64,000 nucleotides of DNA, from the NCBI GenBank assembly GCA_958450365.1, contig CAUEEP010000917.1, forward strand, positions 124,001 to 188,000, written 5' to 3'. The position numbers and the translations under genes were made by a program. Positions 1 through 11,479 of this stretch are shown in pieces. Below the pieces are notes generated by a model. The model made no database searches. It had not been told where the DNA came from and saw nothing but the letters and a program-made list of their open reading frames with translations. Position 1 is the stretch's first letter. Every line of letters starts with the position of its first letter. The stretch is from Mesorhabditis belari. Lineage: Eukaryota > Nematoda > Chromadorea > Rhabditida > Rhabditidae.

Positions 1-630
1 AGCTTAAAAAGAGGGAAAATTTCGAATTTCGAATTCAAATCCAAATTCCCATCTCGTTTTCAGCTCTTTTAGCTCTTTTAGCTTAAAAAAAGAAAGATTT
101 CTTTTCACACAAACAACAAAAATAAAGCCGAAAAGAGTGAGAGAGAAAGGGGATCAATTGTGTAATGTTTCTTCGCGATTTTATTCGTTTTTAAATGAGT
201 GTTAGAAATGTGATCAAAAAGAGATGAAAAGAGATGAAAAGAGATGAAAAGAAATGAAAAGAAATCAAAAAGAGATGAAAAGAAATCAAAAAGAGATCAA
301 AAGAGATCAAAAGAGTGATTCAAATTGTTGCGTTTGGGTTTCTTTTTGACTGAACGGGCTCTTTTTCTTGGAAACTTATAATAACTGAACGAGTAACTAA
401 ACGAAATTCTAAAATCGCTAGAGAATCGCTAGAGAGCTCCAAGGTAGCAACCAGTAGATTAACCAGTAGATTTTTCAACCGCTAGCAACCAGTAGATTTT
501 TCTTTACTAATCTTGAGAAGAAAAGTGAGAAATTTCTAACAAATAGGAATTAGATCTTAAAGTTTAACTTCTTGTTATTCTTCTTCTTCTAAGTTTAACT
601 TAATTTCTTCTTGATAATTTCTCTACAAAC
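1..630 (-). other. start of intron 14, simple repeats only
   Basis: Lies beyond the exon 14 donor. It holds a decayed array of a 10-base unit (gagatgaaaa / gaaatcaaaa) at about 215-316 and otherwise AT-rich DNA. A tempting acceptor near 340 (cgttcag) has no donor before an in-frame stop. Confidence 0.6.
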
Positions 631-713
631 CTTTTCTCCAACTTGTCCACTGTTTCAATCTCGATTTGAGTTCTTTGGGTTGTTGGAGTGGGTCGAGCAC
701 GAACCAATGGCAC
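631..713 (-). CDS. unc-53: unc-53 exon 14 (last exon in window)
   Basis: Acceptor gataaactttag, donor gtttgt. Encodes [20 protein letters not shown] then TVDKLEK (residues 351-377), similar to the TQLVRVATTTKI region of UNC-53. It ends in phase 2. No acceptable next exon was found in bases 1-630, so the gene continues outside. Confidence 0.83.
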
Positions 714-3700
714 CTAAAGTTTATCAAATCATAAAAATCGTTACAAATAGTTACATAGTTATCTAGTTATATCTAACTAGTTAAATAGTTACCTAGTTAC
801 CTAGTGATCTAGTTACCTAGTGATCTAGTTACCTAGTTACCTAGTGATCTAGTTACCTAGTGATCTAGTTATCTAGTTATCTAGTTATCTAGTTATCTAG
901 TTGTCTAGTTACCTAGTTGTCTAGTTACCTAGTTATCTAGTTATCTAGTTATCTAGTGATCTAGTTACCTAGTGATCTAGTTACCTAGTTATCTAGTTAT
1001 CTAGTTATCTAGTTATCTAGTTACCTAGTTATCTAGTTATCTAGTCACATAGTTAAACAATTACAAAACTTACAAAACTTATTGACTAATAGAGCTGAAA
1101 CCTAAAAACTGATTGGAGATTTTTGAAACCGGAAATCCTGAGGATGTGGATGAAAGAGAAGACTCCAAATGGGCGGAAAAAGATGGAATGAATGCCTTTG
1201 AATCTCTTTGAATAGAGTAAATATGAGAAAATCCTATCACACGGCAAATCTCTCCTCAGAAAGATTCGGTGACGATTTTCAAAAAGCCAAGTTTTCTCCT
1301 AAAGTAACGTGCACGTAAAACGTTAGTGGGGATCTTTGTTAAGCATTATAATGGTTTAATAGCTTAAAAAATTGTTCAATAGCTTTTCATATTGTAGAAA
1401 AGTTCTTGAGAGTATTTTTGACTCAAAAATCTCTCATAAGCTTAATTTTAGAGATAAAGCAATGGAGATTTGGGTTTTTTTCGAATTCTAGTCACTTATT
1501 GAGTTTTTCTAGAGCTTGAAATCACAAAGAGAAGGTCAATTGGCTTAGTCAGTTAAATACTATACTATTAAATCAGTTTTTTCGAATTCTAGTCACTTAT
1601 TGAGTTTTTCTAGAGCTTGAAATCACAAAGAGAAGGTCAATTGGCTTAGTCAGTTAAATACTATACTATTAAATCAGTTTTTTCGAATTCTAGTCACTTA
1701 TTGAGTTTTTCTAGAGCTTGAAATCACAAAGAGAAGGTCAATTGGCTTAGTCAGTTAAATACTATACTATTAAATCAGTTTTTTCGAATTCTAGTCACTT
1801 ATTGAGTTTTTCTAGAGCTTGAAATCACAAAGAGAAGGTCAATTGACTTATCCAGTTAAATACTATACGATTAAATCAGTTTTTTCCAATTCTAGTCACT
1901 TATTGAGTTTTTCTAGAGTCTGAAAAGTCTCTAGAGACTATATTATTAAATACTACTAGTTAAATCACAAGAGAAGGTCAACTTGATATTTAACTAGATA
2001 GTATTTAATAGTATAGTATTTAACTGACTTAGCCAATTAAATACTATACTATTAAATACTACTAGTTAAATACTATGCCAGTTAAATAGTTAAATACTAT
2101 GTGATCTATACCATTTGACACAGAATTTGATGCTGATTCCGATAATGTATTCCGTTTTTTTGCTAAATGACAATCTACTAAAAGTTATAAAGGTCTAAAG
2201 TTTCTGAAAATTTGGTTATTTCGATTTTAGCGGTCTCCTTGCGGCCACAGTTCAGTGCAGATTTGCCTTTAGTACAGCGTTCGTTTCTAAAGCGAGACCT
2301 CACAAGTTCGATCCTAGCTTTGGATTTTTCAAGAATTCCTGAGTGTTCTTTGTGTTCACAATCGTGTTCTATTTGGCACATCGATTTGGCACATCGCCAT
2401 ATATAAAGCAATAGAACAGTTGATCAATCGCCATCAACTTTTCCTTAGTTTTCATGGGGTGAGGCCAGTCACCTACAACAGCAAAAAGCAAAACAGATCG
2501 AGCTTGGGGATCGAACTCGTGAGGTCTCGCGGCTGGAAACGAACGATGTACCAGTCGGCCAAAGCCTAAGCCAAAGCTGCACTAAACTGTGGCCGCAAGG
2601 AGGCTGCTAAGACATTTCAGACCCTCAAAAAAATTTTCAACGCTTATAATTTCTGGCAAATTGTCATTTAGCAAAAATGGAATATACGCGTACCATTTAG
2701 CCACGGTTGTACCGGTTTGAAGCCGCAAAAAGACCGCAAGGAAGCCGCTAAGATCGAAATTTTCACATTTTTAGAGCACAACCTTTAAACGCTTATCACA
2801 CTTAGCAGATTGTCATTTAGAAAAGAACGGAATATAAATTCGGAATCAGCATCAAATTCTGTGAATGTTATAAATCGAATAGCATTTGAGCCAGTGATTT
2901 CCCTTTTTGAATCCCCGCCAAGGATTACTGTAGATATCTAGAGTTGTTTGAAGCCTTAAGCACTTGACATAGCACTAGTAATGTACGCGTACTGTGACTG
3001 TTAGGAGGCTGAGGAAAAGCATGAACTGGGAATGGCCAAGCATTTCGTCGGCTTTCAGAATTTGAGCGAATTTTCTTTTCTATAATCAAAAGCAAACCAT
3101 TTCTATAACCAAAGCTCGAAATTCTATACTTTAAAATGCTACAAAAGCAGGCTTTAAAAGGCTTTTTTGAACGTAAGCAAAAGTAATTTTAGAGTCAGAA
3201 AAAAAGGCAGAAAAAAAATGGCTTTAAGTCTTTTTTTTTCAAATCGTTAAATGGGTAATTTTCTTCTCGCCTCGAGTGAAGGGGAAACACATCTGGAATG
3301 GATCGAAAAAAGGGAAAGATTCCAAGGAATTGAATAAAGAAAGAGATTGCTTCAATTACGCAATCAAGAGAAAAACGAAGCGCCATTCTTAAAGAATTTT
3401 GAGTGAAATTCTAATAGCTTATGGATTCTAATAGCTTAATTCTAAAAGATGTTCTTTGTGCTTATGGAAACCCATCGTCTTTGGCACACTATGTGTTCGG
3501 AAAGAGAGAAAACAGTGCATAAAAACGTGTATTTTCATATATTTTAGCTAGAGCTTCAACTAGGAGTTGAGTGCACTGAAAAGGGTGTGTTTGGACGCGT
3601 TTATCGATAAGTACAAAGTACTCTTGAACTTAAAATCGTCGATACCGTTCAAAGCTGCACTTTGTCTCACCTCTTTCTTCGGCGTCATGATCTTTGTTGG

Positions 3701-6700
3701 TGCTTTGAGGCCAGTTTTCGGCTTTGACACCTCCACTTTTCCAGCCGATGATGGATTTTGATCAACTTTTCGACTCTAGAAGAGAATAGAAGAAATTCAA
3801 GTTCATGGAAATTGAATTATTGGGTTGGTGGAAAAGTCCTTTCGGATTTTTTGGGAGAGTACCTTAAATTTGTCGAATTTAGACGTTTTATAGCTCATCC
3901 GAAAGCTGAATTCAAGACGGATCGATTGGTAAAAACCGTTTTGAAATATCTCTTTTCTAAAAGTTTTTACAGCTATTTTAGTAAAGGGCGGCAGAGCCAA
4001 AAAATGGCTGTTTTCACGTTTCGTTAGTTTTCCGTGCAGAAACCTAGGCTAAAACCATGCGTTTCGTGATCAGCGTCAAAAATAACCCCTAGACACACAT
4101 TTTCAGAATCTTAGCAAAAAATTTTTGACAAATATTGTCACCGGTGGAAGTCGAACCAGCGACCCTCAGATCAATAGCCTTTCCGCCGCTTTTCGCGATT
4201 TTCTCGTTTTTTGTTTTGTTTTTATCATTGTTTGATGTTGTAAGAGGGCTTTTACAGGGTACACAAAAAAAGAAAAAAAAAAAAAGAAAATCGCGAACGG
4301 CTATTGATCGGAGGGTCGCTGGTTCGACTTCCACCGGTGACAATATTTGTCAAAAATTTTTTGCTAAGATTCTGAAAATTTGTGTCTAGGGGTTGTTTTT
4401 GACGCTGATCACGAAACACATGTTTTTAGCCTAGGTTTCTGCACGGAAAACTAACGAAACGTGAAAACAGCTATTTTTTGGCTCTGCCGCCCTTTACTAA
4501 AATAGCTGTAAAAACTTTTCGGAAAGACATATCTCAAAACGGTTTTTACCAATCGATCCGTCTTGAATTCAGCTTTCGGATGAGCTATAAAACGTCTAAA
4601 TTCGACAAATTTAAGGTACTCTCCCAAAAAATCCGAAAGCACTTTTCCACCAACCCAATATTTATCTACCGTAATGGAAATTGAACTATTTATCTATTTA
4701 TCTAGCAAACTATTTATCTACCTATACCCTCTCCGCCGCGTACAGTCGTGTAGCCTAAGTTCTTTCTTAGAAAATCATGTTCTTCTCAGCTCCTAGACTT
4801 TTCCCAACTCTTTTAGTACCAAAAAAATTCTATTTTTAGATTCTAGATTTCTAAAGCTATCATTTGACATTCAAACGCACACTGTAGCATAAAACAGTGC
4901 GGAGAACGGAGCGTGTAAAGTTAGACTACGCGGCAATACCCCGTCATTATAGGGAAGGCGCTACGATTAGAGGTATTATGATACCGTATTTTCTCTAATA
5001 GTATCTTCCCGCCGAGCCGAGTTGATGACCATTTTACAGTTTCAAAGTTTTCACAGAGCTTAAAACTCTATTCCTCCACAAGATCTCATCGTCACCTACA
5101 TTTTCCGACCCCACATCGATAGGTTCTGATAAGCGGTTCTCGAGATTTCAAGGAATTTAGGCAAAACTTAGGGTGCTACTATTAGAGCGCTATTATTAGA
5201 GAGAAATACGGTAAATGCTTCAGAAATACTCAAGAAATGCGCGATCGAGTCGCGAAATACATGCTAGCAAACGATATTTTCCAAAAACGATTTTAGCTTT
5301 TGACTTTAGCTTTTGATTTTAGGCTTTAAAAAAAACAGAAATTGTTTGCTAAAATGTAATAAATGTAATTAGGAAATAACTAAAATACTTTAAGAAAAAG
5401 AAACCATTAATGGGCTATTTTTCGGCGATCCTTTCTTCTCTTTATCTCTAGAGAAGAGCTTCAGTTTGAGCATCTTTTGTTGACCAGTTGTTTGCGTTGA
5501 ATGGAGTTGGCTGAATTGACTGAATTGACTGAATTGACTGAATTGACTGAATTGACTGAATTGACTGAATTGACTGAATTGACTGAATTGACTGAATTGG
5601 TTGTTTGAGTTGGCTGAATGTCAAATTCTCATCGTTTCTTTATTTGTATTGATTAAAGGGGCATTTAACGCATAAAAGAAGCTTTCAAATGAACTTTTTT
5701 TTATACTAATTATACAGTTTTTGGTTTATTTTCTTCAAAAAATTATTGAATTCAAGGAATTTCATGAAAAAAAAGCACTTTTTAAAAAGATTAATGAATC
5801 TTTTATCGTATCGATTAATCAAATCGAGAATCACCATGTTTTTAAAGATATACACCTAATCAACTAGTCATCTCAAGCCTTTTTAAATGAAGTTAAATAA
5901 GCTAAAGAAGTTAAATAAGGTTTTTTCGATGGAGTTTTCCATTTAATAGCTGTAAATTCTCTTTTATCAGCTTTAAAAGAGGATTTTTGGCTCTTGCTGC
6001 TCTTGCTGCTTTTTGCTTCTTTTAAATTGCAAAAATCTACCTTGAACCTGAGCTCCTTGTTGAAGGAATTGATGGATTTGTGATCGTCGTCTTCGTCACT
6101 GAAGACTTACCCTGAAAATTGGATATTTTAGATGATATCAATAATGAAACCGCTTCTTTCTACCACTTCTTTCTACTCGATTCCTTTAAAACACTTCTTT
6201 CTACCACCCGACAACCTACGTTGATGGCCTAGTGGATAACACGCGAGACTCCAACTCGCAGGATCACGGTTCGGCGCCTCCCCTGCCTTCCTAAGAGGCG
6301 GGGGGAGGGGCCGAACAATAAGGGGGGAGAGAAAAAAAGGGAGAAAGGGGATTTAATTTATAGTAAAAAAAAATAAAAATTAAAAAATTTAAAAAATAAA
6401 AAAGTTAAATTTAAATATTTTTAAAATTTTAATAAAAAATAAAAAAATTTTTAAAATTTTATAATAATTTTATTTTTTATTTAAAATTGGAGGGAGATTA
6501 AGGTGTTAAATAAGAATTAATCTTGATCACTAAGAATTTACTGATTCTTAGTGATCAATAATCAATAAGAATCAGTAAATGCTGACTCGAATCCTTTAAA
6601 ACATTTCTTTCTACGGCCCGACAAACTACGTTGATGGCCTAGAGGATAACACGCTAGACTCTCACTCAGAGGATCATGGTTCGACCCCTCCCCCTGCCTC

Positions 6701-9700
6701 CCTGATCCAATTTTTGGATCAAATGCAAATTTTTATATTAAATGTATATTGTTTTACAAGTTTTTATATCAATTGAGTATTGTTTAACGATTTTTATATC
6801 AAAGCATCGTCTTTAAATTCGATTCGGTCAATAGTAGACATAGAAAATATGCAACTCAAACGAAATTCCTTCGATTTCTCAACTGTTTCTTGAGCGATTC
6901 TTCTGAAATTTTGTTTACTGATTGAAATCAAGATTTTCAACTTGTAGACGAAATTACAGAGGAATCGGATAAGAAATAGCTGAGAAAATGATGGTGGAAT
7001 TAGGCTTGAATTGGAATTTTCTCATGAACAGTCAATAGAAGCAGTTAAAGGCTAAATTGACTCACATTCAATCCAAATTGCGATTGTTTCAGCGGTGAGG
7101 CGCTTGGCGGTTGCAAGCGGGAGGAGATTCGTGATGGAGTTGTGATTGTTGAGGGATTTGCTGTTGTGTTTGCCACGGACTCCGAATGGTTTTCGTTTTG
7201 ATTCGTTTGCGTCAGTGAAGAGCCTAGAAAAGTTTTTGAATCAAAAAAAAATGGCTATTTTCCTTTACCCTGTGAAGATCTTGCATAGGCTGAGCTGGCC
7301 ACTGAGCTGCAACCTGAAGAGATCGTCGAACCGTTGTTGTTGCTGGAAGAGCAAACTTTTATGAAAGGAAATCTGAATCCATGAACTTTATGATCAGTCA
7401 AGAAGAATTACTGATCTTGGACTAGGTCCAGGTAAATGACTAGGATCAAACCTGGCTCTAGGCTCAGGCTTGGGCTTAGGCTTGGGTTTAGGCTCAAGCT
7501 AAGGCTCAGGCCCAGGCTCAGGATCGGGTCCAGGCTAAGGCTCAGGCCCAGGCTCAGGATCGGGTCCAGGCTAAGGCTCAGGCCCAGGCTCAGGATCAGG
7601 TTGGTCTACTGTGGCCCAGGCCTACAGTAGATCTGCTTTTGACGATCCCAGGCTTAAGCATGTTAACTTCGCTCCTTTTTCTCCGTTTGCCGTAATCTAC
7701 GAATTTTTCTCGTATCTTAGTCAGATTTATTTGAAAAACGTTGAATTTTCTCTCATTCGACTCGAAATGAATTTTTCTATCAAATGAGAGCAAATTCAAC
7801 GTTTTTCAGATAAACGCGGTCAAGATACAAGTAAAATTCATAGATTACCAATGGAAAACAGACTGAAAAAGGAGCGGAGTTAACATGGTTGTCCAGTTAT
7901 ACAGTAGATGTACAGACCAGAGCGAGAAGCAGATCTAGATCCAGGTTTGGACCTGAGCTTGGAGTCTAGGTCTGGACCTGGATCTGAGCTTGGGGTCTAG
8001 GTCTGGACCTGAACTTGAAGTCCAGGTCCAGGACCTGAACTTGAAGTCCAGGTCCAGGACCTGAGCTTGGAGTCTAGGTCCAGGTCCAGGACTAGTTACA
8101 GCTTACACATAATCTCAATTTCCTCACCCAGACGGTGTCCTACTCGACGGTGGATGGAGTTTCGTGGGCGCGCGAAGGCCGCTCGTAATCGGTGTCCTTT
8201 CGAGCGTTGTTGAGGTGAGTGTCACTCTCGATTGGGTAATTGGGGTAGAGACTAGAAAAGAAACATGAGTTGTGTTTCGTAAACGATAATTAACAATTTG
8301 ATGTCATTTTTGATCCGCGGACTTTAAAAAGCGGTTAAAAGTGGTTAAAAGCGGAAGACATTGTGCGAAAAGTAATGCCAAATGCTAGGCAAGTATTCGG
8401 GGAACAGTGCTCACTAGTAACTGGAGAGATTCAAGGTGAACGTTCATTTAGGATTCAATCGGGGAATGTAAGCGATACGCTGAAGGTGAAGAGTTCTTGA
8501 ATCTCTAAACCCTGAAGCTTTAGAGATTCAAGGAAATCCCAGAGAAATCTCTTGGCTTTCTTTTTCCCAAGAATCTCTAAATCCGTTCTCTTTACTTCAA
8601 AAATCTCTTATGCATTTGAAAATTGAAAAAAAAAAGTGTTTACTTTTCGTATTCATATAGTAAAAAGAGGGGAAAGGGGGTAAAAAGAGATGGAGTTGGG
8701 TTTGAAGAAGTTTAAAGAAGGCGCTCATCAAAGCATGAGATCAAAGCATCAAATGAAAGTTGCTCAGGCTCAGTGACCGACTTGTAAGTTGCTAATCTAC
8801 AAGACGAACAAGCTTCAATCCCCGTAAACTATTGTTCGAAAAAGAATACAGGCAAAGAAAGTGCAAGAGTTTTGTTCAAAGACCTTCCCGGACTTGATCT
8901 CGTTTTCTGAGTGGCCACCCAGCTCACCCTCATCTTAACCCATTGGATTACTCAGTCTGGAGTGTTCTTGTTCAAGAAAAAGCTGAAAATGAAGCCGTAC
9001 AAGAAGAACAAATCTTAATTACTATCAGCCGCTGCGAAGGGCAAGCGATTCCCGGACTTCCCGGACTTGCTCTCGTTTTCTGAGTGGCCACCCAGCTCAC
9101 CCTCATCTTAACCCATTGGATTACTCAGTCTGGAATATTCTTGAAGCCAGGGCAATGTACAAAACCACATAAAAATATCGAAAGTTTGAAGAAAGCGCTG
9201 ATCAAAGCACGGGATATCGATGATGCCTACGCCGCGGTACTCGCCACGGTCAACGCGTTTCCCAAACGTTTACAGGCTTGTCTGAATCCCGATGGAGGCA
9301 AATTTGAATTTAATTGTTAATTTGTTACTGTTAAATGTTGAATAAGGTTATTTAAGTTAACTTTTCGTGATGGTTTGAAAATTTGGTTAAAAGCCGGACC
9401 TTTTGTGTGTTGTGGTAATTCTTGGTCACCCTGTAGATTGAAAAATTGATTAAAAACACTTGACTATTTAATAAGAAATAGAAAAAGAAATAGAAAAAGA
9501 AATAGAAAAAGAAATAGATTTAATATCTTTTGTTTTCAATCATTTAATACCTAAAAATCTTCTTGGGGGTGGGACAAATGCGACCTTTTTTTTGCGCACC
9601 TGGACATTTGCGCACCTTTTTTTTGCTGGAAAAGGCCTTAGGAAAGGCCGTAGAGCTTCGAAAATATTTCCATATCAGGGAATCGTATGCGTAGATTCCG

Positions 9701-11310
9701 AATTTCGACAAATCGGACCTCGCTGACACGTCAAATTTGGGCTAAAAGGCAAAAACTACGCAACTTAACACTTTTCCGCAGTTTTTGCCTTTTAGCCCAA
9801 ATTTGACGTGTCAGCGAGGTCCGATTTGTCGAAATTCGGAATCTACGCATACGATTCCCTTCTATGGAAATATTTTCGAAGCTCTACGGCCTTTCCTAAG
9901 GCCTTTTCCAGCAAAAAAAGGTCGCATTTGTCCCAACCCCCTAGGTTTTTAGCTTTTTATTTACTCACCGAAGCTCTACGACCTTTCCTAAGGCCTTTTC
10001 CAGCAAAAAAAAGGTGCGCAAATGTCCAGGTGCGCAAAAAAAAGGTCGCATTTGTTCCACCCCCATCTTCTTCAAAAGTTTTTAGTTGCAGAAAAGAAAT
10101 TGAGATTAGATTTATTGAAGAAGTTTTAACGGTGTAACAAATCATTTCTCAATTTTTTTTCAATAAAAAACATAAATAAAGAATTGATTGGGTTAAATGA
10201 AGGTTTTTTTGAGGTTTTTTGAAGACTTTTGAGGGTTTTTGATGATTTTGAGAATTTGAGAAAAGATCAGGGAATCGTGTGATCTCGAGGTGAGTTTATG
10301 AAGTAAAAAAAAATAGAGTAATGGTAAGTAAAGTAATGGTAGAGTGAGTCTAAATTGTGTCAATCATAAAAAGATTAGAATGGAAAAGGAAATGTCACAA
10401 AAAAAAGCTGAAAAAAAGCTGAATTTGTAAAAATTTGGCTTTATTTTGAGGAAATCGAGAGATTTTCAACGAAAAATCCCCGGTTTTCGCCTTTCTTTTT
10501 GAGCTTTTCCCCTTTTAAAATGCCTTAATTTATTCACGAATCGTTTCTTCGTAAAAATGGTGGTGAAAAATGGAGAAATGGTGGTGTTTTATGGAAAAAA
10601 AAAATTTGCTTTTTCCCTTTTTGAGTAAAACCAGTGAAAAGATGATATGTTTTTAAAGAAAAAGACATTCTTTTTAAATGAATAATATTCTACAAAAGCA
10701 CTAGCATTATGCCCTAAATATAGAAAAGAAAAAAAAGCTATATAGATGAGAAAAAAAAGCGAAAAATGTGGCCAGCGGGATTGAACCCTCGACCTCCCGA
10801 CTAAGAGACCGGACTCTTAGCCAGTCGGCCATGGTGACGGAAAAACCGGCTTGAGGAATGGCCAATTAAAAGCCGGTGGATTGAACAATGGACGAATTCC
10901 TCAAATTATCATTCAACAATTGACATAAACCCCAACATTGTGCGTTCTTTCCGTGTCGCTCGTAAAGAAAAGCGGCTTCTGGCACACTGCCCCCGGGTAA
11001 GGCACCGGAAATCCCCGTGGCTCGGTTTAATTACCCAAGTTAGGCAAAACGGAATTTCCCAGAGCTTTTCAATGGCAACTTCTTAGCATCCTTTCCCCAC
11101 TCCCGCCGTTCATCACATATCCCTTTTCCGTATTCTAATTGCTCCTTCATTATGCACTCATTTATTCCTAGAGTTGAAAGGGGAAAGACGGATTGTAAAA
11201 GAGTTCACTTAGAGATTAAAACAAGAAAATTGAATTTTTAATGTCCTAGAGAAGTCTAATTTGAGTAGAGTTTTGTTAGATAGAATCTACTATATATAAA
11301 AGAGTCGTAG

Positions 11311-11342
<32 letters not shown>

Positions 11343-11360
11343 CTGTTTGTCTGTCTGTCC

Positions 11361-11398
<38 letters not shown>

Positions 11399-11446
11399 TT
11401 GTCTGTCTGTCTGTTTGTCTGTCTGTCTGCCTGTCTGTCTGTCTGC

Positions 11447-11479
<33 letters not shown>

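Larger units (their letters stand above)
2102..2893. mobile_element. composite foldback element with tRNA-like cores
   Basis: Outer arms: gacacagaatttgatgctga (from about 2117) pairs with the complement ending near 2870; inner arms: ctccttgcggccacagttca (2236) pairs with the complement at 2584-2605. Both inner arms carry a tRNA-like stretch with a B-box (agttcgatcc), one per strand. Probably a non-autonomous element nested or duplicated on itself; no coding capacity. Confidence 0.7.
714..3670 (-). other. unc-53 intron 13
   Basis: Filled by an 8-base array, a 101-base tandem repeat and a large foldback with tRNA-like cores (separate entries). Bases 2900-3560 show nothing recognisable beyond a recurring TTCTTTGTGC / TTTGGCACA pair of phrases at 3451-3490. 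Confidence 0.75.
3774..6040 (-). other. unc-53 intron 12
   Basis: Contains the mariner foldback (3820-4658), a MITE (4984-5211) and a 9-base array (5508-5600). The rest (5220-5500, 5610-6040) is AT-rich with nothing recognised. Confidence 0.75.
6112..7065 (-). other. unc-53 intron 11
   Basis: Holds two direct copies of a tRNA-like repeat and, between them, an almost pure A/T stretch at about 6358-6490. Confidence 0.75.

Noticed and set aside
335..345. Exon 15 of unc-53 beginning at cgttcag near 340
   Set aside because: The frame reaches a stop after about 14 codons without a GT donor.
3803..4684. Paired open frames within the mariner foldback
   Set aside because: Mirror copies produced by the palindrome; no transposase motif.
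7140..7364. Plus-strand frame at 7146-7364 as a small protein
   Set aside because: It overlaps unc-53 exons 10 and 11 on the other strand and has no family resemblance.
8132..8214. Plus-strand exon with acceptor cctcacccag, donor gtgagtg and a membrane-like frame ([20 protein letters not shown])
   Set aside because: The same bases on the minus strand form unc-53 exon 9, with better fit to the family and correct phases; no other plus-strand exon connects to it.
9544..10137. Matching open frames on both strands ([17 protein letters not shown])
   Set aside because: They are the two arms of a foldback element, so the same peptide appears on opposite strands.
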